64,000 nucleotides of DNA. It comes from Carnobacterium viridans (GTDB lineage: Bacteria; Bacillota; Bacilli; Lactobacillales; Carnobacteriaceae). Positions within the stretch are counted from its first letter, which is position 1, and each line of letters starts with the position of its first letter. Shown here piece by piece: positions 46,181 to 55,336 of the stretch. The stretch is taken from the NCBI RefSeq assembly GCF_900102725.1, contig NZ_FNJW01000008.1, forward strand, positions 2,010,501-2,074,500, read 5' to 3'. Both the position numbers and the translations under genes were made by a program. Under the pieces are notes generated by a model that was not told the origin of the DNA, made no database searches, and saw only the letters and a list, made by a program, of their open reading frames with translations.

Positions 46181-47812
46181 TTAATCACTTAAATGAGACC
46201 AGAAGCGCTTGTTGTACCACTTCACAGTGCTAACACACGCCAATATTGGGATAGCAGCTGTTAACACAGATACAATCGTTTGCCAGATAGGAGTTAAGTT
46301 ATTTAAAAAGTAATTAATGAGGAGAATAGATATTAGCCCAATAATGAGTGAACTAAAAAGGCTAACAAATTGAATGAAGACTCCTCCTCTGTTGAATAAT
46401 TCTGTAAGATTCTGCCATTCCAAATATAATAGACGGAAATCTCGGGCAAAGTAATGATGACATAGTAAGAAAATTCCAATGATGAGACCAGCTAAGAATA
46501 GTACTCCCAATAATAATGGTAGTTTTGCAATGAAAATAAAAACTATCCCTAGAATAAGTGGAATCAAAGTTTCCACTATAAATGCGAATAAAAATTTCTG
46601 CTTTAAGTAGTTTTTCATCGAAAAGGGTAAAGACTTTAGGTACATAAAATTTTCTCTATCTAGTGAGATAATAACACCAATAATAGAGGTTGCACTCAAT
46701 GTAAGAAAAGCATACGCGAATCCAGCAAAGAAAAACAAAGCCCAATACTGCAAAGTCATATCTCCTAAATAAATTCCATTCGTAAAAATTGGACCTAATA
46801 GGATAATGACAGGGAAAACGATACTTGAACTCAAATGTTGCATGATAAGTGTACCCTCTTGAATAAGGCCAAAGTTATATTTCCATAAGGTTCGATTAAC
46901 AGAAATGAGAGGTTTCTCTAAACCAGTTGAGTGGTCTTTTTGCTGGTTTTTTGCCTTCTTTTGTCTAGCTCTTACATCCAATTCTTCTTCCCTATAAAAT
47001 CCGGGAACAGCCGATTTAAATACAATCAACGCCAGAATAGCTAGTAGCGCAACCCATAAAAAGATACCGAACCAAGCATTTAAACTGAGGGGATTCAATA
47101 AGACCTGATGGAATGATTGAACAAAAAGAATCACTCGATAATCAGGTAAGACTTGGCCATAAGGAATATCCGCTTCTTGATCCATGGAAGAAATAAAAAG
47201 GATGACAGCTGTCATTCCTAAACTGGACAAAGTATAAAGAGTCGTTGTGACGGCTTGTTTATTTTTTCTGAACACTGCTAGTTTTGTAATCAGATGGACC
47301 AAAATCACAGAAAAGAAAATGATCACTACTATTAGTAACAGAAACAAAAAAAATGAAATTATAATAGTAATGAGAATAGGCTGCCCTGCATCCTGCCCTA
47401 ACAGCAAAAATAAGGATAAGACTGGAATTAAATACGGCAACATCAATAGTGCAAGGACAGCCAGCTTGGCTGTGAAAACTTCACTTCCTGTGAATGGTAG
47501 AGGAAGATAATGAATGAGATCTTTTGACTCATAGAATAAATTATAAATTAAATAGAACCCTTGCAGGACAGCCATGACAATGAACATTACAATATAAGTA
47601 GTAAACATACCAGGATACTGGGTAAAGTCTATGAAGAAAAATATAAAACTATACAATAGAAAAAATATAAACAACATAAGACTATTTTGCAAAAGAATAG
47701 CCATGTATGGTGGATATGAAGATGTCGCCCTTTTTTTCTCGACCAGATGAGGATTAGCAGAAATTAGACTTATTTTAGCCAGCTGTTTAATAGCTTGCAT
47801 CCGCATACTCAT
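46181..47812 (-). CDS. ABC exporter permease
   Basis: This 543-residue protein has about twelve hydrophobic segments and a basic cytoplasmic loop around residues 285-300 (RARQKKAKNQQK). The layout resembles the EcsB/'putative ABC exporter' families. The ATG overlaps the stop of the ATPase gene by four bases (ATGA), so the two are coupled. Substrate unknown; Ecs systems affect secretion and membrane proteolysis in relatives, but orthology is not shown. Confidence 0.82.
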   Translation of the reverse strand: MSMRMQAIKQLAKISLISANPHLVEKKRATSSYPPYMAILLQNSLMLFIFFLLYSFIFFFIDFTQYPGMFTTYIVMFIVMAVLQGFYLIYNLFYESKDLIHYLPLPFTGSEVFTAKLAVLALLMLPYLIPVLSLFLLLGQDAGQPILITIIISFFLFLLLIVVIIFFSVILVHLITKLAVFRKNKQAVTTTLYTLSSLGMTAVILFISSMDQEADIPYGQVLPDYRVILFVQSFHQVLLNPLSLNAWFGIFLWVALLAILALIVFKSAVPGFYREEELDVRARQKKAKNQQKDHSTGLEKPLISVNRTLWKYNFGLIQEGTLIMQHLSSSIVFPVIILLGPIFTNGIYLGDMTLQYWALFFFAGFAYAFLTLSATSIIGVIISLDRENFMYLKSLPFSMKNYLKQKFLFAFIVETLIPLILGIVFIFIAKLPLLLGVLFLAGLIIGIFLLCHHYFARDFRLLYLEWQNLTELFNRGGVFIQFVSLFSSLIIGLISILLINYFLNNLTPIWQTIVSVLTAAIPILACVSTVKWYNKRFWSHLSD

Positions 47813-48588
47813 CCTCTCCTTTCTGGAGAAGACAAATCAATCTCGCTGCTAGGTTGTTCTTCTTCCGCTTGAGTTCTTCCTGCCATTTTTAAATAAATTG
47901 TCTCCAATGATTGGTCTTCATTTTCTGCTTGCAGTTCCTCAACCGTCCCATCATACAAGATTTCACCGTTCTTGAGAATCGCAATATGGTCGCAAAGCTG
48001 CTGTGCTACTTCTAATACATGAGTGGAGAACAACACAGTGTTCCCTTTTGCTGCATGTTGCCTCATTAATTCTTTCAAATCATAGGCGGCTTGTGGATCT
48101 AATCCGGTCATGGGTTCATCCAACACCCATATTTCCGGATCTGATAGTAAGGCACCTATAACAAAGGTTTTTTGACGCATTCCATGTGAAAAAGAACTAA
48201 TCATACGAGCTTGGTTTTCCACCATATCGAATAGAGTCATTAACTTTAAAAGTTGTTTGTCTTTTTCTTCTTCAGGAATTTCGTAAGCAACAGCAATCAA
48301 ATCCCAATATTCCATAGCTGATAAACGTAAAAACATATCTGGAGAGTCGGGAACATAACCGATTTTCTTTTTTATAGCAAGACGGTTAGTTGCAATATCT
48401 TCTCCATCCACTAAAATAGTGCCGTTGCTCGGTTCAATGATACTGACCAACGATTTGATGGCGGTTGATTTTCCAGCACCATTATGTCCGATTAAACCAA
48501 AAATTTCTCCAGAACGGATAGTAAAAGAAACGTCTTTTAATGCTTGCTTATTGTTATAAGATTTTGAAACAGTTCTGAATTCTATCAT
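47809..48588 (-). CDS. ABC exporter ATPase (EcsA-like)
   Basis: This 259-residue ATPase has Walker A GHNGAGKST, signature FSHGMRQKT, Walker B IWVLDEPMTGLDP and STHVLE. An acidic C-terminal tail follows. It is the first gene of a two-gene exporter operon. AAGGAG precedes the ATG. Confidence 0.9.
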   Translation of the reverse strand: MIEFRTVSKSYNNKQALKDVSFTIRSGEIFGLIGHNGAGKSTAIKSLVSIIEPSNGTILVDGEDIATNRLAIKKKIGYVPDSPDMFLRLSAMEYWDLIAVAYEIPEEEKDKQLLKLMTLFDMVENQARMISSFSHGMRQKTFVIGALLSDPEIWVLDEPMTGLDPQAAYDLKELMRQHAAKGNTVLFSTHVLEVAQQLCDHIAILKNGEILYDGTVEELQAENEDQSLETIYLKMAGRTQAEEEQPSSEIDLSSPERRG

Positions 48589-48769
48589 TTAGGCATTCTC
48601 CTTATGTGAGTCATTCGTTCTGTTTATTATATAACATGTTTTTTTTAGTATAACAAAAGTCTATAGTAAAATGAACTACACAAAAAAAATCTTGGAAATA
48701 AAAAATGATTTTGCTTTATACTGAACACTATAGTTTATTATAGTTAGAAGTAGTTGGGAGTGGTAATGT

Positions 48770-49690
48770 ATGAGAAATAAGGTTTATTTTCCTTTCTTAG
48801 TCATCTTGTTAAGCATTATAGTCATGGGTTGTGGAAACCAGGAAAACACTAGATCGGTTAATGAAAACCAAACAACTAATGAGGAGCAGTCAACCAATAC
48901 AAGTGAAAAAATGAGTTCCAATAGTGATTCTTCGGATCCATTAACAACTCATCAAACGGCAGTCCCGACGCTGTTTATTCATGGATATGGAGGAACAGCA
49001 GGCAGTTTTAACGGAATGCTTTCTCGATTTGAAGAGAATAGTTGGGGAAAAAGTGAATTAACACTAACCGTTCAGCAGGATGGCTTTATTTCTGGAATTG
49101 GGGAATGGAGAAATGAACCAAATAATCCCATGATTCAAGTGTTGTTTGCAGATAATAAAAATAATGAATGGAACCAAGCAGATTGGATCAAAGCTGTTTT
49201 AGTCTATTTAAAACAAACGTATCAGATTGAAGAAGTAAACCTAGTCGGTCACTCAATGGGTGGAGTAAGCAGTTTTCGCTATCTAGTCACATACGGAGAT
49301 GACGATTCACTGCCAATAGTGAATAAATTTGTTGCAATTGGAGCACCATTTAATGATTTTGTAACAGGCAATGAAGAGCAGTCGCTTGATGCATTGATCC
49401 AGGATGGTCCATTAGTCATTAGTCAACGATATAATGATTTTGCTGCTGGTATCCAACAGTACCCCAAAGATACTCCATTGTTAAATATCGTTGGAGATGT
49501 ACAAGATGGGTCAGATGGAGATGGAACGGTTCCTATGAGAAGCGCATTATCTATTGGCCATTTAATGCAAACCAATGGAATCGAGTATCATGAGGAAATC
49601 GTTACTGGATCACAGACCTCTCATAGTCAACTACATGAAAATACGCAAGTAGATAAATTGGTTGCTGACTTTATATGGAGTACTCCTTAA
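48770..49690 (+). CDS. alpha/beta hydrolase lipoprotein (DUF915)
   Basis: This 306-residue lipoprotein has a signal peptide with lipobox IVMGC (Cys near 22) and a Ser/Thr/Asn-rich linker to about residue 60. The DUF915 alpha/beta hydrolase follows, with FIHGYGGT, GHSMGG (nucleophile Ser), DGDGTVP and a C-terminal His (SHSQLH). It acts at the cell surface; the substrate is unknown. The promoter region contains an ACTATA/TATAGT dyad (48727-48744) of unclear meaning. Confidence 0.88.
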   Translation: MRNKVYFPFLVILLSIIVMGCGNQENTRSVNENQTTNEEQSTNTSEKMSSNSDSSDPLTTHQTAVPTLFIHGYGGTAGSFNGMLSRFEENSWGKSELTLTVQQDGFISGIGEWRNEPNNPMIQVLFADNKNNEWNQADWIKAVLVYLKQTYQIEEVNLVGHSMGGVSSFRYLVTYGDDDSLPIVNKFVAIGAPFNDFVTGNEEQSLDALIQDGPLVISQRYNDFAAGIQQYPKDTPLLNIVGDVQDGSDGDGTVPMRSALSIGHLMQTNGIEYHEEIVTGSQTSHSQLHENTQVDKLVADFIWSTP

Positions 49691-49742
49691 ATAGTGAATC
49701 TATTTAGGAATATCAACTAAACAGATAAAGGGGTGTGGTCAT

Positions 49743-50285
49743 ATGCAATTTATTATCTTATTACGAGGAGTCAATGTTGGAGGGAAAAATCGAGTTCCAA
49801 TGAGTGAGTTAAAACAGCATTTAATCAACGCGGGATTTACAAATGTCAGGTCTCATATTAATAGTGGCAATTTAATTGTGGAAAGTGAAAAAGACAATGA
49901 AAAGGACGTTTTAGAAAAATGCCAAAAAATTTTATCGGATAACTTTGTTTTTCCAATTGATGTTGTAATTATTTCTGATGAGAAGTACCAAACGGAATTA
50001 GCAAGTATTCCATTTTGGTGGGGATAAGATGAAGACTACAGGCACAATGCTTTATTTTTAGTGTCTTCAGTGAATAAAAAAGAAATTGTTGAACTTCTCT
50101 CGACTATTAATACTGATTATGAAAAAGTCTATATAGGAGAGCAAGTTATCTTTTGGTCCTCCTCTTTTAAACAGAATTACAGTAAGACCTATTATTCAAA
50201 ATTAGCCGGTCAACCTTTCTATAAAAAGGTAACGATCAGGAATCGAAATACGACCCTTAAATTGCTTGAATTTTTAGAGAATTAG
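49743..50285 (+). pseudogene. DUF1697 gene with one nonsense codon
   Basis: The frame starts MQFIILLRGVNVGGKNRVPM, the DUF1697 signature. It is open for 94 codons until TAA at 50025-50027, just after PFWWG. The same frame then continues DEDYRHNALFLVSSVNKK to a normal stop at 50285, giving about 180 residues, the family's usual size. So a single point mutation breaks it. Function of DUF1697 is unknown. A sequencing error is the alternative. Confidence 0.8.
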
Positions 50286-50462
50286 TAGATAACGGTGTAA
50301 GGAGAAGTTTTTTTCAACATAATACGAACCGCAATTATGAATATGGAAATGAGACTTTTTCTCAGCCTTGTATTCTTGAGTGGTTCATATTTATACAAGA
50401 AAAGGGTAGAATAAACTGAATGGTTATAGGGTTCGATTAACAAACTAGTGGAGTGTGAGTAA

Positions 50463-51407
50463 ATGAAAAGAAAATTAGGAATAGGTTTAGCTGTTTTGGT
50501 GGCAGTGGCTATTATTGGATTAGGATTTGCAGGGAATTATTTTTATGATGTAGCTGTGGCCATCAATCAAAAGGATTTTATTGAAGCAGCTGATGTTGAT
50601 GGAGATTATGACCCTGAAGATCCATGGTTGGAAGAAAAGAAATGGTACGATGCTGTCGAGCGCGAAAAAGTATCGATTGAATCCGAGGATGGATTGGAGC
50701 TTTCGGGGATCTATATTGAAGGAGATTCTGCTTCTAAAAAAGTAGCGATATTGGCTCATGGATATGCAGGTAACTTAGAACAGATGGCACCTTATGTTAA
50801 GTTGTACCATGATATGGGGTTTAATGTACTTGTTCCCGATGCTCGTGGACATGGAACGAGTGAAGGAGACTACATCGGTTTTGGTTGGCATGAACGAAAG
50901 GACTACTTGCAGTGGATCCAATTGATGATTGATAAAGTAGGCGCAGATGCTGAACTAGCTCTATATGGGATCAGCATGGGCGGAGCAACGGTCATGAATG
51001 TTAGTGGAGAAGATTTACCGGATAATGTTAAGGTAATTGTAGAAGATTGTGGGTATAGCTCTTTAAATGGTGAGCTGGCGTATCAATTGAAAGATATGTA
51101 TGATCTACCTGAATTTCCATTGATTCCAGTTACCAGTTTAGTAACAAAGGTACGTTCTGATTATTGGTTTGGAGAAGCTGATACAGTAGAACAAATTAAA
51201 AAGAATAAAGTTCCAATGCTCTTTATCCATGGTGCAGAAGATAAATTTGTGCCGACAGATATGGTGTATGATGTGTATGAAGCTAATTCATCACCTAAAA
51301 AACTATATATCGCACCCAACGCCGATCATGCGGACTCTTACGAGCAAAATAAAGAAGTCTATAAACAAAAAGTTCAAGAGTTTGTGCTTGAGCATATGGA
51401 GAGTTAA
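50463..51407 (+). CDS. membrane-anchored alpha/beta hydrolase
   Basis: This 314-residue protein has an N-terminal hydrophobic anchor (about 5-27) without lipobox. The alpha/beta hydrolase follows, with AHGYAGN, DARGHGTSEG, GISMGG (nucleophile Ser), HGAEDKFVP (Asp) and NADHADS (His). It resembles YqkD/serine-aminopeptidase-like hydrolases. It probably acts outside the membrane. Single-gene unit. Confidence 0.87.
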   Translation: MKRKLGIGLAVLVAVAIIGLGFAGNYFYDVAVAINQKDFIEAADVDGDYDPEDPWLEEKKWYDAVEREKVSIESEDGLELSGIYIEGDSASKKVAILAHGYAGNLEQMAPYVKLYHDMGFNVLVPDARGHGTSEGDYIGFGWHERKDYLQWIQLMIDKVGADAELALYGISMGGATVMNVSGEDLPDNVKVIVEDCGYSSLNGELAYQLKDMYDLPEFPLIPVTSLVTKVRSDYWFGEADTVEQIKKNKVPMLFIHGAEDKFVPTDMVYDVYEANSSPKKLYIAPNADHADSYEQNKEVYKQKVQEFVLEHMES

Positions 51408-51559
51408 TTTGACAATAGTAAGTAATTTAGGACATCAAAAGTTAAATTTAATTTTTGGGGTCCTATTTTTTATAAGTTTTTAAGGATAGTTCATTATTGG
51501 GGAAAGTTTGGATTTAAGTTATACTATATGAAAAGGCTTTAAGAGGAGTGAACCTTGCA

Positions 51560-51844
51560 TTGACTAATCGAAAAGATGTCCCAACAACGACGTATAACCT
51601 AGCTTATGGTTGGAAAATAGAATGATCAGATAGGGTAGACTTACTTGAAAATACAAATGGAAAAGTTGCTATTATTCTTAAATCAAAAAACTTTGGAGAT
51701 GTCTCGCCTATTGTTTTAGATGTAGCAGAAAATGCTGTTCGCGTACATTCATTGCCGCACTTTATAGATCATTTATTAGTCACATTAGATAAGAAAATAG
51801 AACTAGTATATAGTTCCTTTATTTTGGAACAAGAAGAAAATTAA
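51560..51844 (+). pseudogene. unidentified 95-codon gene with one nonsense codon
   Basis: From a TTG at 51560 (after AAGAGGAG) the frame reads TNRKDVPTTTYNLAYGWKIE, then TGA (51623-51625). It continues in the same frame with protein-like sequence (GKVAIILKSKNFGDVSPIV ... LEQEEN) to TAA at 51842. I do not recognise the family. A single base change would restore it. Confidence 0.55.
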
Positions 51845-51901
51845 AAACAAGTATGGCTTATAATGGACGAGCTTTGGAATTTATTCACAAGGAGAGATAC
51901 T

Positions 51902-52168
51902 ATGCAAGAATATTATAAAAATGGACAAATCAAGCAAGTGACTAAAGAAGGGATACGAACACATTATTTTGAAAATGGAAAAATAAAAGCCATAGGTTCT
52001 TTTGATGGAAAGATGCAAGGAGACTGGAAATTTTACCGTAAAAGTGGAGAACTGTGGCAAGTTGGATGCTTAGAGGATGATCTAAAAAATGGTGAGTGGA
52101 TTCGTTATTACCAAGATGGACAGGTTGAAAAAGAAGTTCAATTTGTTAGGGGTAAAGAAAAGAAATAA
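51902..52168 (+). CDS. small MORN-2/YwqK-like repeat protein
   Basis: This 88-residue protein is made of short repeats (YYKNGQIKQV, YFENGKIKAIG, YRKSGELWQVG, YYQDGQVEKEV), the MORN_2 pattern of YwqK-type proteins. Those are sometimes annotated as antitoxins. No toxin gene is adjacent, and the gene just upstream is broken. AAGGAG fits the ATG at 51902; the longer frame lacks a ribosome site. Confidence 0.75.
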   Translation: MQEYYKNGQIKQVTKEGIRTHYFENGKIKAIGSFDGKMQGDWKFYRKSGELWQVGCLEDDLKNGEWIRYYQDGQVEKEVQFVRGKEKK

Positions 52169-52360
52169 TGATTTATCTCCTTAAAATACTATTTTTTGTC
52201 ACAAATTAAAAAAAGGCCATTTAAATAACAAATACAAGTTGAATAATTCACAAAGATGTTGTACACTATATTTGTAGTTGTTAAGGCGGATCAACACTTC
52301 TTAATAAATTGTATTGATAGCTTTGGAAACGCATAAAAAAATTGGAGGTAAGGATACATT

Positions 52361-52927
52361 ATGATTAAAACAAACAAAAAAAGAGCACTATTTTTAGGGG
52401 CTTGTGCATCACTTATTATTTTTGCAGCAGGTTGTGGAAATAACGAAGATACAGCAGAAAAAGAATCATCAGCTTCTTCAGCTGTTGAAAGTACAGAAGT
52501 TGTTACAACTGCTTCAATCAGCAATGATCCAGCAGACGTTTTAGCTGGACTTAGCGAAGACGGAACTTGGATCTACGCAATCACAGATGATGTAACAGTA
52601 ACTGATGACATCGTTGTAGCTGGAACTTTCCATGATAAAGGGGAAGAAAGTGGAGATGTTTACCGTAAATTAGCTTTGTATGCACAAGATGAAGATCACA
52701 AAGTTACAGATGAATTTACTTTAACAGCACCAACAATGACTGTTGAATCTCCAAACTTTAAAATTCAAAACGGAACATTTGTTGGAGATGTTGTAGTAGA
52801 AGCTGAAGGATTCGAACTTGCTGATTCAACTATTGAAGGAAATCTTACATTTGCTACTCAAGAATTAATGGATTCTGCAGTATTAGATGCAGGCACTGTA
52901 ACTGGAGAAACAACTGTAGCTGAATAA
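52361..52927 (+). CDS. secreted lipoprotein of unknown function
   Basis: This 188-residue lipoprotein has lipobox FAAGC (Cys near 25) and an Ala/Ser/Glu-rich linker. The acidic domain (about 60-188) is built of short beta-like strands (GTFVGDVVVEAEGFELADST), which resembles a small beta-helix. Ribosome site GGAGG precedes the ATG. It is monocistronic with a strong terminator. No known domain recognised. Confidence 0.75.
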   Translation: MIKTNKKRALFLGACASLIIFAAGCGNNEDTAEKESSASSAVESTEVVTTASISNDPADVLAGLSEDGTWIYAITDDVTVTDDIVVAGTFHDKGEESGDVYRKLALYAQDEDHKVTDEFTLTAPTMTVESPNFKIQNGTFVGDVVVEAEGFELADSTIEGNLTFATQELMDSAVLDAGTVTGETTVAE

Positions 52928-52944
52928 TAAATTGAATCTTAATC

Positions 52945-52988
52945 AACCATCTTGTCTTTAGTTACTTAAAAGGCAAGATGGTTTTTTT
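52945..52988 (+). terminator. terminator of the lipoprotein gene
   Basis: AACCATCTTG (52945-52954) pairs with CAAGATGGTT (52974-52983), followed by seven T. Confidence 0.88.
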
Positions 52989-53089
52989 GGGTACTGAAGT
53001 CATTGGGAAAAAAGGGCCTAAACTTGACTAACGACCAATAGAATCATTATTATTGAAATTGAAGATATTCTTTTTAAGGGAGTGATTCG

Positions 53090-53899
53090 ATGCAAATGAT
53101 TACGTTAGCAAATGGAGTAGATATACCAGTAGTTGGAACTGGAACGAATACTTATGGCAAAGCAGATAATCAATACAATGGAGCTTTGACTAATGATTTT
53201 AGTTCATTAAAATCTGCCATACAAACTGGTTATCGGTTGATTGATACAGCAATTTCTTATCGAAATGAAGAAGGAGTCGGAGCTACTATTTTTGAAAGCG
53301 GCATTCCTCGTGAAGAATTTTTTATCACCACAAAAATCCCTTCAGATGAAGCATATATTGGTTCAAAAAAGGTGATCAATCAAACGATACAAAATAGTTT
53401 GAAAAATTTACAAACGGATTATATTGATTTGTACTTAATCCATCATCCGATTGAAGATGATGAAAAATTGAAACAAACATGGGAAGTTCTAGAGTCATTT
53501 GTAGATAATGGGAAAATCAAATCGATTGGAGTATCCAATTTCACCATTGATATGTTGGAAAAGGTGCGTAACTTTGCTCGGATTCAACCAGTAGTAAATC
53601 AAATTGAATCTAATCCACATACATGGAATCATGAATTAATCGATTATTTAACGAGTAAGAATATTGTGCCAGAAGCTTGGGGGCCATTAAGCAAAGTTAC
53701 TCAAGAACAAATGGAAACGTTAAATAAAATTGCTGAAAATTATGGAAAAAATTGGGGACAAGTTTTATTGCGTTACCAAATCCAAAGAGGGGTTGTGGTT
53801 ATCCCTAAATCCCATAACAAAGAGCATCAAACAGCTAATTTAGAGTTATTTGATTTTGAATTAACCAAAGAAGATCAATTTATAATTGAAACACTGTAA
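53090..53899 (+). CDS. aldo-keto reductase
   Basis: This 269-residue TIM-barrel NADPH-dependent reductase has DTAISYRNE (Asp and Tyr of the tetrad), TTKIPSD (Lys), and LIHHPIE (His). GVSNFT and VIPKSHNKEH (cofactor site) follow. It resembles the AKR5 group of Gram-positive bacteria, reducing small aldehydes or ketones; substrate unknown. AAGGGAG precedes the ATG. Confidence 0.92.
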   Translation: MQMITLANGVDIPVVGTGTNTYGKADNQYNGALTNDFSSLKSAIQTGYRLIDTAISYRNEEGVGATIFESGIPREEFFITTKIPSDEAYIGSKKVINQTIQNSLKNLQTDYIDLYLIHHPIEDDEKLKQTWEVLESFVDNGKIKSIGVSNFTIDMLEKVRNFARIQPVVNQIESNPHTWNHELIDYLTSKNIVPEAWGPLSKVTQEQMETLNKIAENYGKNWGQVLLRYQIQRGVVVIPKSHNKEHQTANLELFDFELTKEDQFIIETL

Positions 53900-53905
53900 A
53901 TTATT

Positions 53906-53942
53906 AGCTTATTTAAGTTAGAAGACTTAAATAGGCTTTTTT
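53906..53942 (+). terminator. terminator of the aldo-keto reductase gene
   Basis: A 13-bp stem with one G-U (53906-53918 and 53925-53937), followed by six T. Confidence 0.85.
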
Positions 53943-53987
53943 CACTCTCAATAAATGTTTAAAATTAATCTAATAGGAGGAGTTAAG

Positions 53988-54428
53988 ATGAATCGCATTA
54001 ATTTAATTTGCCTAGGAGTAAGAGACTTGAAAGTTGCTTTACACTTTTATAAAAGCATAGGTTTTAAAACCTATGAAAAAGTAGAAGAACCACCTATTGC
54101 ATTTTTCAATAATCAAGGCAGCAAATTAGAGCTCTTTCCAATTGAAGAATTGGCAAAAGATATTAATAAAGTAAATCCACCAGTAATTCCAGAAAGGGGA
54201 TTTAATGGGATCACACTAGCCTGCAACCTAAAGTCAGAAAAGGAAGTAGACGAGATGGTTACCCTTGTAAAACAAAATGGTGGAACGATTGTTAAAGAAC
54301 CTGAGAAAGTTAGTTGGGGCGGATATAGTGGATATTTTCAAGATTTAGATGGTTATCATTGGGAAGTAGCCTATAGTGCGAGTTGGAAATTTGATGAGAA
54401 TGATATGCTGATAATGGAAGAAGGTTAG
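53988..54428 (+). CDS. VOC-family (glyoxalase-like) protein
   Basis: This 146-residue protein has the VOC fold: NLICLGVRDLKVALHFYKS at the start and GYFQDLDGYHWEVAY with the metal-ligand Glu at the end. Many relatives are annotated as glyoxalase; substrate unknown. AGGAGG fits the ATG at 53988, not the earlier in-frame one. The GNAT gene begins six bases later and is probably co-transcribed. Confidence 0.87.
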   Translation: MNRINLICLGVRDLKVALHFYKSIGFKTYEKVEEPPIAFFNNQGSKLELFPIEELAKDINKVNPPVIPERGFNGITLACNLKSEKEVDEMVTLVKQNGGTIVKEPEKVSWGGYSGYFQDLDGYHWEVAYSASWKFDENDMLIMEEG

Positions 54429-54434
54429 GTTTTT

Positions 54435-54893
54435 TTGAAAGAGAAAAATGGGGAAATTCGAGAATTGACTAAGTTTGATTTAGATTTGTGTGCAGAACTG
54501 TTGATAACTGTGTATAACAGCAAACCCTGGGATGAAAAATGGACAAAAAATACTGCTAAAAGCCATCTACAAGAGTTTATACACCGAAAACGTTCGTTTG
54601 GCTTTGTTTATGTGGATAAGTCTACCATTGTTGGTGCATTATTCGGAGTTGAACGAACATTTTGGTCTGGAGATGAAGTTTATGTGGATGAATTTTACGT
54701 TCATCCACAGTGTCAACAAAAAGGTGTGGGAAAAGAAATGATGATGCATTTAGAAGACTACTGTCAGAAAAAAGAATTAGAAGCAATCACGTTAGTAACG
54801 GATAAAAATGTACCAGCTTATCATTTTTATCGAAAAATGAAGTTTATTACTTCGGAAGCTAACGTGTTCTTGTATAAGAATATTTTGCAGTAA
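54435..54893 (+). CDS. GNAT-family N-acetyltransferase
   Basis: This 152-residue acetyltransferase has motif A VDEFYVHPQCQQKGVGKEMM (acetyl-CoA loop QQKGVG) and motif B AYHFYRKMKF. It starts with TTG; a GAAGG sequence upstream is a moderate ribosome site. It is convergent with the ATL gene, with only four bases between the stops. Substrate unknown. Confidence 0.87.
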   Translation: MKEKNGEIRELTKFDLDLCAELLITVYNSKPWDEKWTKNTAKSHLQEFIHRKRSFGFVYVDKSTIVGALFGVERTFWSGDEVYVDEFYVHPQCQQKGVGKEMMMHLEDYCQKKELEAITLVTDKNVPAYHFYRKMKFITSEANVFLYKNILQ

Positions 54894-54897
54894 TTAT

Positions 54898-55230
54898 TTA
54901 TTGTTCTTCAATTATTAATTCAGAAGTGGGATGGTGACGGTAAATCGCTAAATCCACTTTTCCGGAATGTGTTAAGGTTATGCCTTCTGAAAGTAAACGA
55001 TCTTTTTGAGTAAAAACCCCTTCAGCATCTTTGATAGCTACTTCACCTTTAGCATTAATGATACGATGCCAGGGCAAATCATACTTCTGGCTCATAGAAT
55101 GGAGAATACGGACGACTTGTCTTGCCCCTCGAGCGTTTCCAGCAAGTGCGGCGATTTGCCCATAAGTCATAACTTTTCCGCTTGGAATAGATTGGATAAT
55201 ACGGATTACACGTTCAGTATAGGGAGTCAT
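54898..55230 (-). CDS. alkyltransferase-like (ATL) DNA-binding protein
   Basis: This 110-residue protein has the O6-alkylguanine-DNA alkyltransferase C-terminal domain. The active-site PCHR is PWHR, with Trp54 in place of the acceptor Cys. That makes it an ATL protein, which binds O6-alkylguanine and flags it for nucleotide excision repair instead of repairing it. The arginine-finger region GNARGARQV is present. AAAGGA fits the ATG at 55230; the longer frame from 55356 runs through a terminator. Confidence 0.9.
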   Translation of the reverse strand: MTPYTERVIRIIQSIPSGKVMTYGQIAALAGNARGARQVVRILHSMSQKYDLPWHRIINAKGEVAIKDAEGVFTQKDRLLSEGITLTHSGKVDLAIYRHHPTSELIIEEQ

Positions 55231-55290
55231 AGTAAAATCCTTTCTTGTTTCTTCAACATCTTTTTCTATCGTAACTGAAATAAAGGAAAA

Positions 55291-55334
55291 AAAATAGCTG
55301 TTCACTAAAATTAGTTTTAGTGAACAGCTATTTT
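55291..55334 (-). terminator. terminator of the glutamine transporter operon
   Basis: A perfect 20-bp stem (55291-55310 and 55315-55334), 4-base loop, T-run on the minus strand. It lies three bases after the operon's last stop. Confidence 0.93.
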
Positions 55335-55336
55335 GA

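Noticed and set aside
46181-48588. Assignment as a true EcsAB system
   Set aside because: Layout is compatible, but the permease shows no residue pattern I could tie firmly to EcsB, so only a general exporter call is given.
51902-52168. Complete toxin-antitoxin system with the YwqK-like protein as antitoxin
   Set aside because: No toxin gene is adjacent; the gene upstream is a broken frame of unknown type.
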